Positions 5,267-14,707 of a stretch of DNA of 64,000 nt are shown here, one piece after another. This DNA comes from Thiobacillus denitrificans ATCC 25259 (GTDB lineage Bacteria; Pseudomonadota; Gammaproteobacteria; Burkholderiales; Thiobacillaceae), in contig NC_007404.1 of NCBI RefSeq assembly GCF_000012745.1, positions 1,426,001 to 1,490,000 on the forward strand, read 5' to 3'. The notes under the pieces were generated by a model. It worked only from the letters and a program-made list of their open reading frames with translations, ran no database searches and was not told where the DNA came from. Within the stretch, counting starts at the first letter, position 1. Every line of letters begins with the position of its first letter. The translations under genes were made by a program, and so were the position numbers.

Positions 5267-8200
5267 TCAGGTTCTTTGCGGCGCGTCCGCATCCGGGGCG
5301 TCGTCGTCGAGCAGGCTCACGTCGGCCGCCTCGTGTACGACGGACCGTCCGTCTTCGAGTGTGACGTTCAGGCGGCCGTCCGGCGCGGTCTCGGCAGTGC
5401 CCACGCGGCCATCAGGGGTCCGAACCCGGAAGACCCGCCGCTCGAACGGTGCCGGTTCGCTGTCCGCTTCGGATGTCGCCGTCCGCAGGATCACGCCGCC
5501 GGCGAGGCCGAGCTGGCTGATCTTGACGATGCCGCGACCGGCGAATCCGACGTACACGGATGGGTCCGAAGGATCCGACGCCCAATCGAAAAAGCAGTTC
5601 GTCGGCAGGCCGCGCATCGCGCCGGTATCGAGCAGACGCTGCCAGGTCGCGCCGTCGTCGGTCATGAAGGCGCCTGCAACCCCTACCGCAAAGCGTCGGC
5701 CCGGATTGAACGGGTCGAACTGCATGTCGGCGAGGACGACCTGGGTCGTGTCGCCCACTTCGTCGCGGTCGGCCGGGATCCGGCCGTCGCAGGTGACCAT
5801 CCGCTCCAGGCTGTCGTCCACCTGCCAGACGGCGCCGCCGTCGTCGGACCGTTTGATGCGGTCACGGTCGATCACGTAGACCAGGTTCGGGTCGTACGGG
5901 CTGACGAAGAATCGCTTCGCCTGAGCGGCGCCGCCTCCGGGGATGATCGGCTGCCATTCCGTCATGCCCTCGGTCCATTTCCAGAGCCGCTTGCTCATGT
6001 CGCCGCCGATGTAGAAGACGGTGCGCTCATGTCCGCCCGAGGCCTGCACCACGCCAATACTCGGATCCGGGAGGAAGGGGCCTGCCTGCTCGGCGTTCCC
6101 GTTCTCGCTGCTCCCGAAGTTCGGGATCACGAACAGCGGCCGCTCGCGGAAGGTCCCGTCGGCGCGCGCGGGGGCGACCAGCGTTCCGGCATCGCCAAAG
6201 CCCACGACGTCCACCCTGCCCTCGCCCGTCACGTCCGCCAGGATGCGGGGGTGTTTCTCTTCGCGCCACCCCTGGTGGTAGCCGAAGTCCTCCAGGGCGA
6301 GTTGCGGCGCCTGGAAGCTGCCGTCGCCGTTGCCGAGCGCGGTCCACACCCCGGCGTCACCGAAGCCGACGAGGTCGGCGCGGCCGTCGCCGTCGAGGTC
6401 CGCGAGGAAGCGCGGATGCCTGTCCACCCGCCAACCGGCGTCGTACCCGAGGTCGGCCAGAACAAACTGCGGCGGCTGGAAGCTGCCATCACCGTTGCCG
6501 AGCGCGGTCCACACGCCAGCGTCGCCGAAGCCGACGAGGTCGGTGGGGCCGTTGCCGGTGAGGTCGACGACGAAACGCGGGTGCTTTTCCACGCGCCAGC
6601 CCGATTCGTAGCCGAGATCGGCGAGCACGAACTGGGGCGGCTGGAAGGTTCCGTCGCCGTTGCCGAGCGCCGTCCATACGCCCGCACCACCGAAGCCGAC
6701 GATGTCCGCGCGGCCATCTCCATTGAGATCGACAAGGAAGCGTGGGTGCCTCTCCACGCGCCAGCCCGAGTCATAGCCGAGGTCGCCCAGAACGAACTGC
6801 GGCGGCTGGAAGGTTCCGTCACCGTTGCCGAGCGCTGTCCACACGCCCGCATCACCAAAGCCGACGATGTCGGCGCGGCCGTCACCGGTGAGGTCGACGA
6901 GGAAGCGCGGGTGTTTCTCCACCCGCCAGCCGGCTTCGTATCCCAAGTCCGCGAGAACGAACTGCGGCGGCTGGAAGGTCCCGTCACCATTGCCGAGCGC
7001 CGTCCAAACGCCCGCGTCGCCGAAACCGACGATGTCTGCGCGGCCGTCACCGGTGAGATCGACAAGAAAGCGCGGGTGTTTCTCGACCCGCCAGCCGGCG
7101 TCGTAGCCAAGGTCGGCAAGCACGAACCGCGGGTCGGCGAAAAGTCCGCCGCCCTTGCTCAGGGCGGTCCACACGCCAGCGTCGCCGAAACCGACGACGT
7201 CCGCGCGGCCACTCGCGGTGAGGTCCGTCAGCAACCGGGGGTGCCGGTCGACCCGCCATCCTCCCGGGGTGTCCCAGTCGGTGCGCTCAGTGATCTTGTG
7301 CAGGTCGCGCGCGCGCATGAGGACGGTGAGGTGGTCGGGATAGCGTGCGAAGGGATCGTCTCGCGAGAAGTTGCCGTAGAAGCGGATGAAGACGCAATCC
7401 GTCGGCCGCGATGGATCGTCCGACGCGAGGTTGTGGACGAGTGGGCGGTAGCCACGCAGGGCGAAGCCGCTGGTTGCGTTCCAGGTCCTGCTGCCCGGTC
7501 GCAGCGGCGGCCCGGGGATGATGTGTTCGTGAGCGGTCGAGCTGATGTCGGGGAGGCTTCCCGGCTCGGTCTCGTACAACGCCAAGGTCTGCCCCCAGCG
7601 CGGCGTAAAAATGAGCATCGCGTGCGGGCGCAAGGGGTCGGCCCAGGAGGTATCGTTGTCGCCGCCGCCATACCGCTGCGGCCGCCAGGTCTTGCCGCCG
7701 TCGCGCGAGGCGAACCCGTCGTTGTCGCCGGTGTTCAGGGAGAGCAGCGGGCCTTTTCCGGGGAGCGCGGTGCCCGCGAAATTGACGGTGGAGAGCGAAC
7801 TGATGCTCCCCGCCGGATGGAAGGTGATCCCGCCGTCGGTGCTGCGGTCGATTCCCCCGTCGCTCAGCAGCCAGACGATCCCGCGCGTCGGCGCGTACCC
7901 GCCGCCGTCGAAGCCGGCATGGAAATCGGGAGACAGGAACAGCCCGTGCAGATCCACGTGGACCTGGCCCGTCGTGTCGAGCTCGCGCCAATCCGACGCG
8001 GACTGCGGATCGAGCGGTGCGACCGACGCCTCGCCCAGGTTGTCGCCGAAGTAGCGTTGCGTTCCGTAGAACAAGGCCTCGCCCTGCCCCGGCCGGGTGA
8101 TCGCGAGCCACACGTTGCCGGAGTCCTGGCCGCCGACCGCCGGGATCGGCACGTTCTGCCAGGTCGATGCCATGGTCTGGGCGAACTGACTGAAGTCGCC

Positions 8201-10183
8201 GCGCCACAGCTGGGGCAGGCCCGGATGTGCGTTCGCGTCGCGCGTGACGAAAACCTCGAACGGGGAGCGTGGCGAGACCACCATGACGCACTCGTTGTTC
8301 GCGTTGGCCAGACCGACGGGCCCGCCGATCGGCGTCGGCAGCGCGCCGCCGTCGGAGGTCCAGCTGTCGCCGCCGTCGAACGACACCTGGATCATGTTGC
8401 TGGCCAGCGCATAGACCACCGGCGGACTCAGCGAGCCTTCGGGCGTCGCCGCGACTGCCACATGGTTCGCCGGCACTGGGCTTCGGGTGCCAATGATGGG
8501 ACTTGTCTGCGTGGTCGCGGTCTGCCAGGTCGCGCCGCCGTCGCGACTGAACGCCAATGAATTCTCGCCGGCCGCGAAGACGAGGTGCGCCGTGCCTTGC
8601 GCCCAGACCAGTTGGCCGGCCGCGGGCGGGCGCCCTTGCGAACGCGGGAACGCGTGGACGAGCGACCAGGTTTGGCCGCCATCGGTCGAGCGCCAGATAC
8701 CGGCGTCCTCGATTTCGCGATCACTGCGCACGAGGGCGAGGACGGTGAGCCCCGAGCCGAAATTGGGCAGCACGAACCGTAGCGCTTGTTGAAAGCTGCC
8801 GTCGCCGCTGCTTTGCGCAACGTACACGCCGGCATCACCGAAACCGACGAGGTCGGCGCGGCCGTCGCCGGTCAGGTCGACGAGAAAGCGTGGGTGTTGC
8901 TCCACGCGCCAGCCCGACTCGTACCCGAGATCGGCCAGCACGAATTGCGGCGGCTGGAAGCTGCCGTCGCCGTTGCCGAGCGCGGTCCATACGCCCGCGT
9001 CACCGAAGGCGACAAGGTCGGCGCGGCCGTCGCCGGTCAAATCGGCGAGGAAGCGCGGATGTTTGTCCACGCGCCAGCCCGACTCGTAGCCGAGGTCGGC
9101 CAGCACGAATTGGGGCTGCTGGAAACTGCCGTCACCATTGCCGAGTGCCGTCCACACGCCCGCGTCACCGAAGCCGACGATGTCGGGACGGCCGTCGCCG
9201 TTCAAATCGGCGAGGAAACGAGGATGTTTCTCCACCCGCCAGCCGGCCTCGTACCCGAGATCGGCCAGCACGAACTGCGGGGGCTGGAACGTTCCGTCAC
9301 CATTGCCGAGCGCCGTCCACACCCCGGCGTCACCGAAGCCGACGAGGTCGGCGCGGCCGTCACCGTTCACATCGGCGAGGAAACGAGGATGTTTCTCCAC
9401 CCGCCAGCCGGCCTCGTACCCGAGATCGGCCAGCACGAACTGCGGGGGCTGGAAGGTTCCGTCGCCGTTGCCGAGCGCCGTCCATACGCCGGCGTCGCCG
9501 AAGCCGACGAGGTCGGCGCGGCCGTCACCGGTGAGGTCGACGAGAAAGCGCGGATGTTTCTCCACCCGCCAGCCGGACTCGTAGCCGAGATCGGCCAGCA
9601 CGAACTGCGGAGGCTGGAAAGTCCCGTCGCCGTTGCCGAGCGCCGTCCACACCCCGGCGTCGCCGAAGCCGGCGATGTCGGCGCGGCCGTCGCCGGAAAG
9701 GTCGGCGAGGAAGCGTGGGTGCTTGTCGAATTGCCACCCCCCGGCCCGTGTGCCAAAGGCGGCGAGCACGACGCGTGGGGGCTGGAAGCTGCCGTCGCCG
9801 TTCCCCAGCGCGGTCCACACTCCCGTGCTGCCGAAGCCGACGATGTCGGCCGTGCCGTCACCGGCAAGGTCAGCCAGGACCCGCTGATCCCGGCCATCGA
9901 GCCAGCGCGCGATGTCCGGGCCGATCGCGACCGACGGAATACAACATCCTCCAAGCGCGCCCGGCACGCCGAACTGATCAGGAGCAGGCTGCTCCCACGC
10001 CAGCTGTACCCAGGACTCGCCGCCGTCCTCCGAGACCCACAGGCCGCTCGAGTACGAGCCCGCGAAGACGGTCTTGCCGTCGTCCGAGCTCGCGAGAGAC
10101 AGCATCCGTCCGCTCACGTCCTGCCAATCGTGCCCGAACGACATATTCGACCTGTTCGGGCTCACATCGGTGATCGTGGCCAT
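5267..10183 (-). CDS. Giant FG-GAP/VCBS-like and Asp-box repeat protein (twin seven-bladed propellers)
   Basis: The 1638-residue product contains 14 repeats of about 55 residues in two blocks of seven, around residues 95-475 and 980-1355. Each repeat carries a DxxGDGRADxVGFGDAGVWT calcium-loop motif and ends GWRVEKHP. Seven such units make one FG-GAP-type beta-propeller, so two closed propellers are likely. Eight or so Asp-box (BNR) motifs of the form SxDGGxTW lie before, between and after the blocks (for example SEDGGESW, STDGGQTW, SRDGGKTW), suggesting sialidase- or sortilin-like propellers as well. No signal peptide or anchor is visible. ATG 10183 was chosen because GAGGGAG precedes it; an in-frame ATG at 10258 lacks one. 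The role may be ligand binding or adhesion; no catalytic domain is recognised. Long open frames on the opposite strand are shadows of this repeat. Confidence 0.85.
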   Translation of the reverse strand: MATITDVSPNRSNMSFGHDWQDVSGRMLSLASSDDGKTVFAGSYSSGLWVSEDGGESWVQLAWEQPAPDQFGVPGALGGCCIPSVAIGPDIARWLDGRDQRVLADLAGDGTADIVGFGSTGVWTALGNGDGSFQPPRVVLAAFGTRAGGWQFDKHPRFLADLSGDGRADIAGFGDAGVWTALGNGDGTFQPPQFVLADLGYESGWRVEKHPRFLVDLTGDGRADLVGFGDAGVWTALGNGDGTFQPPQFVLADLGYEAGWRVEKHPRFLADVNGDGRADLVGFGDAGVWTALGNGDGTFQPPQFVLADLGYEAGWRVEKHPRFLADLNGDGRPDIVGFGDAGVWTALGNGDGSFQQPQFVLADLGYESGWRVDKHPRFLADLTGDGRADLVAFGDAGVWTALGNGDGSFQPPQFVLADLGYESGWRVEQHPRFLVDLTGDGRADLVGFGDAGVYVAQSSGDGSFQQALRFVLPNFGSGLTVLALVRSDREIEDAGIWRSTDGGQTWSLVHAFPRSQGRPPAAGQLVWAQGTAHLVFAAGENSLAFSRDGGATWQTATTQTSPIIGTRSPVPANHVAVAATPEGSLSPPVVYALASNMIQVSFDGGDSWTSDGGALPTPIGGPVGLANANNECVMVVSPRSPFEVFVTRDANAHPGLPQLWRGDFSQFAQTMASTWQNVPIPAVGGQDSGNVWLAITRPGQGEALFYGTQRYFGDNLGEASVAPLDPQSASDWRELDTTGQVHVDLHGLFLSPDFHAGFDGGGYAPTRGIVWLLSDGGIDRSTDGGITFHPAGSISSLSTVNFAGTALPGKGPLLSLNTGDNDGFASRDGGKTWRPQRYGGGDNDTSWADPLRPHAMLIFTPRWGQTLALYETEPGSLPDISSTAHEHIIPGPPLRPGSRTWNATSGFALRGYRPLVHNLASDDPSRPTDCVFIRFYGNFSRDDPFARYPDHLTVLMRARDLHKITERTDWDTPGGWRVDRHPRLLTDLTASGRADVVGFGDAGVWTALSKGGGLFADPRFVLADLGYDAGWRVEKHPRFLVDLTGDGRADIVGFGDAGVWTALGNGDGTFQPPQFVLADLGYEAGWRVEKHPRFLVDLTGDGRADIVGFGDAGVWTALGNGDGTFQPPQFVLGDLGYDSGWRVERHPRFLVDLNGDGRADIVGFGGAGVWTALGNGDGTFQPPQFVLADLGYESGWRVEKHPRFVVDLTGNGPTDLVGFGDAGVWTALGNGDGSFQPPQFVLADLGYDAGWRVDRHPRFLADLDGDGRADLVGFGDAGVWTALGNGDGSFQAPQLALEDFGYHQGWREEKHPRILADVTGEGRVDVVGFGDAGTLVAPARADGTFRERPLFVIPNFGSSENGNAEQAGPFLPDPSIGVVQASGGHERTVFYIGGDMSKRLWKWTEGMTEWQPIIPGGGAAQAKRFFVSPYDPNLVYVIDRDRIKRSDDGGAVWQVDDSLERMVTCDGRIPADRDEVGDTTQVVLADMQFDPFNPGRRFAVGVAGAFMTDDGATWQRLLDTGAMRGLPTNCFFDWASDPSDPSVYVGFAGRGIVKISQLGLAGGVILRTATSEADSEPAPFERRVFRVRTPDGRVGTAETAPDGRLNVTLEDGRSVVHEAADVSLLDDDAPDADAPQRT
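6115..7245 (-). repeat. Seven tandem ~163-bp coding repeats (C-terminal propeller)
   Basis: Seven consecutive copies of the ~55-codon unit lie here, the inner ones very similar at DNA level (for example the recurring GGCGGCTGGAAGGTTCCGTC). The first and last copies are the most divergent, as in the other block. High identity between copies favours slippage and recombination, so copy number may vary between strains. Confidence 0.8.
8757..9893 (-). repeat. Seven tandem ~163-bp coding repeats (N-terminal propeller)
   Basis: The second set of seven ~55-codon units in the same gene. Internal copies are nearly identical to each other and to those at 6115-7245. The closing copy (GVYVAQSSGDGSF) is degenerate, as expected for the last blade. 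The two blocks are separated by about 1.5 kb encoding Asp-box propeller segments. Confidence 0.8.
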
Positions 10184-10466
10184 AGGGGACTCCCTCAGCG
10201 CTGCGGTCAGGACGGACGCGGACTGCGACCAGCCGCGGCGTCCGACCGGGTTCGGCATTCAGGCTGCGTGACGTCAGCGTGCTTCGGGATGGGGGGCGTC
10301 GGGGTCGCCTTCGTCCCCCGCCCGTGGCCGTGAAGTCAGCCTGCGTGGCACCGTAAACTTAGCCTACGCGCCGGATTCGGCAAGACCTCGACCCGCGGTC
10401 GACAGGCTGGCGCGGGCCGCGCGTCCGACCCCTGGCGGGAACCCGCATTCGACGCGGCGCGGGTGC

Positions 10467-11972
10467 TCAGTTCGTCTCCGTCCAGCCGCCCCCCAATGCC
10501 TGGTACAAGGCCGCGTTATCGACGAGGCGTTGCGCCTGGGCGGCGACGAGATTGACCCGGGTCTGCTGGGCCTGCTGCTCGGCGGTGAGAATGTCGAGGT
10601 AGCTCGCCGCGCCGAGCGCGTAGCGGCGACGCATCGATTCGAGTGCGCCCTGCGCGGCTTCGTCGGCGCTTGCCAGCGCGGCAAGCGCGCTCGCGTCGTG
10701 GTCCAGTGCGCGCAGGACGTCGGCCACGTCGCGCAGCGCTTCGAGCACGACGCCCTGGTAGTTTGCCGACGCGGCTTCGAAAGCGGCCAGCGACGCGCGC
10801 TTTTCGGCAGGCAGACCGGGATTGAAAAGCGGCTGGGTCAATTGCCCGACCAGGCTCCACACGGCCGAACCGCTGCCGAACAGGGCGCCGGTGCTCAAGG
10901 CCTGGGAGCCGAGGTTCGCGGAGAGCTTGAGTTGCGGATAGAGCCTCGCGACCGCGACGCCGTATTCCGCGTTCGCGGCGTGCATGAGCGCTTCGGCTGC
11001 GCGGATGTCGGGGCGGCGGCGCGCCAGCTCGGACGGCACGACCAGAGGCAACTCAGCGGGAAGCGTGAATTCCTCGAGGCTGAAGCTCGGCATGTCCCCT
11101 GCTCCCGGCGCGCGCCCGGCGAGCACGGCGAGCAGATGTGCAGTCTCGTCCAGACGCTGGCGCAGCGGCGGCAGGCTCGCGCGCGTCTGCTCGACCTGTG
11201 TTTGCAACGTGAGGACCTCGTCGGGCGACGCCTGGCCGAGGCGCTCGCGTTCCCGTGCGAGCGCCAATTGCTCGTCCTGCGCACGCAGGATCGCTTCACT
11301 GGCGTCGATCTGCGCGGCGAGCATGGCTTGGGTGATGGCCGTGGTCACGATGTTGGCCGCCAGCGTTAGGCGAGCGCCTTCGAGCTCGAAGCGCCGGTGC
11401 TCGACGCGCGCGCGCAAGGCTTCGAGGGCGCGCCGGTTTCCGCCCGCCAGGTCGAGTTCGTAACGCACGCCGACGCTCGCGTTGTACAGGCTGAATTCCC
11501 GCGGCTCGCCGGCCTGTCCCAGGGCGCTCGGACTCAGCCGCTGCCGCTGCGCCCCGAGTCCGGCGTCGACCTGCGGATAAAGCGTCGAGCCCGCGCGCGC
11601 GGCATGCAGTTCCTGCGCCTGCCGCAAGGTCGATTGCGCGGAAGCGAGCGTGGGGCTGGCCTCGAAGGCGGCGTCGATCAAGGCGGACAGCTTCGGCGGG
11701 CCGAGACGCTGCCACCACGCCGCGTCGACCGGTGCGTCGGCGAAGCGCTGCGCCTGTCCCAGCGCGACGGGCGCCGACGCGGTTTCGGCCGGCAGAGGCT
11801 GCGCCGTGTAGGTGCCGACCGTGGGCGCGGCCGGCCGTTTGAAGTCGGGCCCGACGGCACAGCCGGCGAGCAGGCTGGCCAGTACCGCCGAGGCCACGAC
11901 GGCGCGAGTGCAAGTACGCCTCGCGCCCGAACCCCCTGCATCGGCGGTCGGCTTGGCTTCAGCGCTCGCCAT
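10467..11972 (-). CDS. Outer membrane efflux lipoprotein, NodT/OprM family (TolC-like)
   Basis: The 501-residue product has a lipoprotein signal ending in the lipobox LLAGC at about residue 38, followed by AVGPDFKRPAAPTV, the typical start of NodT-type outer membrane factors. Two halves rich in alanine-heptad helices (for example RAEALMHAANAEYGVAVARL-like segments) form the periplasmic tunnel barrel. It should form the exit duct of the efflux pump encoded upstream. Its start overlaps the cytochrome c' gene by 14 bases, so it is the last gene of the operon. Confidence 0.88.
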   Translation of the reverse strand: MASAEAKPTADAGGSGARRTCTRAVVASAVLASLLAGCAVGPDFKRPAAPTVGTYTAQPLPAETASAPVALGQAQRFADAPVDAAWWQRLGPPKLSALIDAAFEASPTLASAQSTLRQAQELHAARAGSTLYPQVDAGLGAQRQRLSPSALGQAGEPREFSLYNASVGVRYELDLAGGNRRALEALRARVEHRRFELEGARLTLAANIVTTAITQAMLAAQIDASEAILRAQDEQLALARERERLGQASPDEVLTLQTQVEQTRASLPPLRQRLDETAHLLAVLAGRAPGAGDMPSFSLEEFTLPAELPLVVPSELARRRPDIRAAEALMHAANAEYGVAVARLYPQLKLSANLGSQALSTGALFGSGSAVWSLVGQLTQPLFNPGLPAEKRASLAAFEAASANYQGVVLEALRDVADVLRALDHDASALAALASADEAAQGALESMRRRYALGAASYLDILTAEQQAQQTRVNLVAAQAQRLVDNAALYQALGGGWTETN

Positions 11973-12417
11973 AGAAATGCTCCACGAAAGGCTTGCGGAA
12001 GCTCTCGTGACAGGCCAGGCAGGTGTTTTGCAGCGTCGCGAACGCGGCGATCACCGCCCGCCCGTCGCCGCGCTGCGCCGCCTGTTGCAGGGCCTGCGCC
12101 GCGGTGTGGGTTTTCTCGTCGTAGCCCTTGAACTTGCCGGCGTCGCTGCCGGCGAATTTCAGGATGCGCATCTTTTCGACGAGCGGCGGCTGCGGGTGCT
12201 CGCCGATGGCGGGCGCGATGCGTGCGACGGTTTCCCAGTCCTCGCGCGAAATGCCGTCGGTGATGCGCTGCATGTTCGTGCCGAGATCCTGCATGATCTT
12301 GCGCAGCGCGAGCGGCCTGGCTTTGTCGGGTTCGGCAGCGACCGCTGCGCCAGCCGCGGCGAGCAAGGCGCCGACGACGACAAGGCGAACGGCTTTGCGT
12401 GGAAGTCGATGGTGCAT
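11959..12417 (-). CDS. Cytochrome c'-like (class II) periplasmic protein
   Basis: A signal peptide (residues 1-27, ending VAAE) precedes a helical domain of about 125 residues. The single haem motif CLACH sits near the C-terminus (residues about 136-140), as in class II four-helix cytochromes c' and c-556. AAGGAGA precedes the ATG at 12417. Cytochromes of this class bind NO or pass electrons in the periplasm. The gene lies between the ABC exporter genes and the outer membrane factor, which it overlaps, so it belongs to the same transcript. Why a haem protein travels with an efflux pump is unclear. Confidence 0.8.
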   Translation of the reverse strand: MHHRLPRKAVRLVVVGALLAAAGAAVAAEPDKARPLALRKIMQDLGTNMQRITDGISREDWETVARIAPAIGEHPQPPLVEKMRILKFAGSDAGKFKGYDEKTHTAAQALQQAAQRGDGRAVIAAFATLQNTCLACHESFRKPFVEHFYGER

Positions 12418-12499
12418 GAAGGTCTCCTTGAAAGTTAATCCCTGTTTCTGGCTTACGCCCGGCGAGGTCGAGGCGCCCTCCCCTCGCGGGCGGCCCCAA

Positions 12500-12793
12500 C
12501 TATTCGGCCCGCGCGCCCGAGTCCGCTTTCGTCGCCCGAGATTCGGGCAGACGCCGCGCCGCGATCCGCCGGTAGAGCGCCCAGTGGTCCGACAGATCCG
12601 GCTCGCAGTGCGCTTCCGTGTCGGTGCTGCGCGCGGGCGACGCGGCGTGAGTCCGCGGTACCGCGTCGATCACGAGTCGCGTGGGACGGGGTACGGCTCC
12701 CGTGGCCAGCGCCGGCCAGGCCACGCTGCCGCCCGCCAAAGCGAGGCCGAGCGAGAGCAGGCGGGCGAGCCGAAGCGCCGCTTCGCGCCTCAT
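12500..12793 (-). CDS. Hypothetical exported protein of the efflux operon
   Basis: The 97-residue product begins with an arginine-containing N-region and a hydrophobic segment (LLSLGLALAGGSVAWPALA) typical of a Sec signal peptide. The mature part is short and polar with one cysteine and a DHWALYRR stretch. Its ATG overlaps the stop of the ATPase gene (ATGA). No family is recognised. Confidence 0.55.
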   Translation of the reverse strand: MRREAALRLARLLSLGLALAGGSVAWPALATGAVPRPTRLVIDAVPRTHAASPARSTDTEAHCEPDLSDHWALYRRIAARRLPESRATKADSGARAE

Positions 12794-13500
12794 TCGAATC
12801 CCCGCCCTTCCCCGGCTTCCTCGTGGGTCACGCCGTCGCGAATGTGGTAGATGCGCTTGAAGGTCGGGATGATCTTTTCGTCGTGGGTGACGACGATGAT
12901 CGCGGTTTCGAACTTGCGCGCCATATCGTTGAGGATGCGGATGACCGCCATCGCGCGTTCGCTGTCGAGGGGCGCGGTCGGCTCGTCGGCCAGGATCACG
13001 GGCGGGCGGTTGACGAGGCCGCGCGCGATCGCGACGCGCTGCTGCTCGCCGCCCGACAGCTGCGAGGGCATGGCGCGCGCGCGGTGCTGCACGTCGAGCG
13101 CGGTGAGCAATTCGAGCGCCTTGGCCCGCGCCTCGGCGTTGGGGACACCCGCGAGCATGGGCAGCAGCGCAACGTTGTCGGTGACGTCGAGGAAGGGGAT
13201 CAAGTAAGGCGCCTGGAACACGAAGCCGATCTTGTCACGGCGCAAGGCGCGCAGGTCGCGGACTTTCCAGCCGCCGTCGTAGATCGTTTCCTCGCCCAGC
13301 GTCATGCGCCCCGCGGTCGGGTCGATGACCGCGCCGAGGCACTTGAGCAAGGTGCTCTTGCCCGACCCTGACGGACCGATCAGGCCGACGACCTCGCCGG
13401 GCGCGACGTGCATGTCGACGTCCTTCAGCGCGTCGACGGCGGTGTCGCCTTCGCCGTAGCGTTTTTTCAGACCCTCGAGGTGGATGCCTTTGCCGCTCAT
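12790..13500 (-). CDS. ABC transporter ATP-binding subunit (DevA/LolD/MacB type)
   Basis: The 236-residue ATPase has Walker A GPSGSGKS at about residue 42, the signature LSGGEQQ, Walker B PVILADEPT and the switch histidine in VVTHDEK. It belongs to the LolD/MacB/DevA subgroup that powers FtsX-like permeases in exporters or mechanotransmitters. The permease gene ends two bases upstream (13502). Together with the adaptor and outer membrane factor it forms a DevBCA-TolC or MacAB-like pump; the substrate is not evident. Confidence 0.9.
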   Translation of the reverse strand: MSGKGIHLEGLKKRYGEGDTAVDALKDVDMHVAPGEVVGLIGPSGSGKSTLLKCLGAVIDPTAGRMTLGEETIYDGGWKVRDLRALRRDKIGFVFQAPYLIPFLDVTDNVALLPMLAGVPNAEARAKALELLTALDVQHRARAMPSQLSGGEQQRVAIARGLVNRPPVILADEPTAPLDSERAMAVIRILNDMARKFETAIIVVTHDEKIIPTFKRIYHIRDGVTHEEAGEGRGFE

Positions 13501-13501
13501 C

Positions 13502-14707
13502 TCAGCCTCCGATCGCTTCGGCCGGATCGACCTTGAGCGCCATGCGTATGGCGACGATGCTCGCCAGCACGCAGATCGCGAGCACGGCGAAGAAGCCGGC
13601 GACCGAATCGAGCGGCATCAGGAGCACGTATTTGGGAAAGAGCGGCGCGGCGAAGGTCGCGGTGATCTTGCCGACGACGAAGCCGATCACGCCGAGCGCG
13701 AGCGCCTGCTGCATGATCATCGCGGCGATCGTGCGGTTGCGCGTGCCGATCAGCTTGAGCACGGCGATCTCGCGGATCTTGTCCATGGTCAGCGTATAGA
13801 TGATGAAGGCGACGATGGCCGCGCTGACGATTGCCAGGATCACGAGGAACATGCCGATCTGCTTGGCCGAGGTCGCGATCAGCTTGCCGATCAGAATGTC
13901 TTCCATCTGCGGCCGCGTATAGACCGTCAGCCGCTTCCAGCGCCGGATCGACTCGGCGACCTCCTCCGGCGTATGCCCCGGCTGCAGCGTGACGAGCACG
14001 GCATTGACGAAGGGATTGCTGCTCTGCGAGTCGATGACCGCGTCGAGCAGGCCCGGCACACCGGGCCGGTTGAGCGCCGGATTGGCCTCGGTGCGGCGGC
14101 GGCTCTGCCAGATCGCGTCGTTGTCCTTGAGGAACTGCGCCTCCTGCGCGTCCTTGAGCGGAATGAAGACCATGGGGTCGCCGCTCGACGAGACCATGCG
14201 CCGGGTCAGCCCGACGACGAGGTAATGGTTGCGCCGGATCGTCAGGCGGTCGCCGAGCCTGAAGCCGGTCGCAATGTCGGCCACGGCCTCGTAGTGGCCG
14301 CGCGTGATCTGCCGTCCGGCGACCAGATAAGGCGGCCACCCGGGCGTCGCACCGAGTTCGCCCGGCGCGATGCCGACGACCATCGTGCGCACGTCGCGCG
14401 TCCCCTTGCGGACCTGCATGGTCAGATAGGTCACATTGGCCGCCTCGGCGACGCCCGGCATCGCGAGCACGGTGCGGTACACGTCGTCGTTGAGGCTCGA
14501 CGACTCGGCGTAGGGCCCGAGCGTATCCTTCTGCACGACCCAGAGGTCGGCGCCGCTGTTGTCGAGCAGCGCCTTGCCGTCGTCGACCATGCCGCGGTAG
14601 ACGCCGGCCATGACCAGCGTCACGCCGATCAGCAGGCCCAGCCCGACGCCGGTGAAGACGAACTTGCCCCAGGCATGAAGAATGTCGCGACCGGCCAGGC
14701 TGATCAT
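13502..14707 (-). CDS. FtsX/MacB-type ABC permease (DevC-like)
   Basis: The 401-residue protein has a first membrane segment at about residues 17-37, a large periplasmic domain of some 230 residues, and three further segments in the C-terminal 130 residues (for example FLVILAIVSAAIVAFIIYTL). This is the MacB/FtsX topology, here closest to DevC. Its ATG overlaps the adaptor stop as ATGA. It should be the inner-membrane part of the tripartite exporter. Confidence 0.88.
   Translation of the reverse strand: MISLAGRDILHAWGKFVFTGVGLGLLIGVTLVMAGVYRGMVDDGKALLDNSGADLWVVQKDTLGPYAESSSLNDDVYRTVLAMPGVAEAANVTYLTMQVRKGTRDVRTMVVGIAPGELGATPGWPPYLVAGRQITRGHYEAVADIATGFRLGDRLTIRRNHYLVVGLTRRMVSSSGDPMVFIPLKDAQEAQFLKDNDAIWQSRRRTEANPALNRPGVPGLLDAVIDSQSSNPFVNAVLVTLQPGHTPEEVAESIRRWKRLTVYTRPQMEDILIGKLIATSAKQIGMFLVILAIVSAAIVAFIIYTLTMDKIREIAVLKLIGTRNRTIAAMIMQQALALGVIGFVVGKITATFAAPLFPKYVLLMPLDSVAGFFAVLAICVLASIVAIRMALKVDPAEAIGG

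Noticed and set aside
5144-8560. 1138-codon open frame on the plus strand opposite the repeat protein
   Set aside because: It is a shadow of the GC-rich repeat gene; its translation lacks recognisable domains and repeats only because the real gene does. The minus-strand frame has FG-GAP and Asp-box motifs.
8786-10333. 515-codon plus-strand open frame opposite the N-terminal propeller
   Set aside because: It is the same antisense artefact of the repeats, with no family match and no ribosome-binding site.
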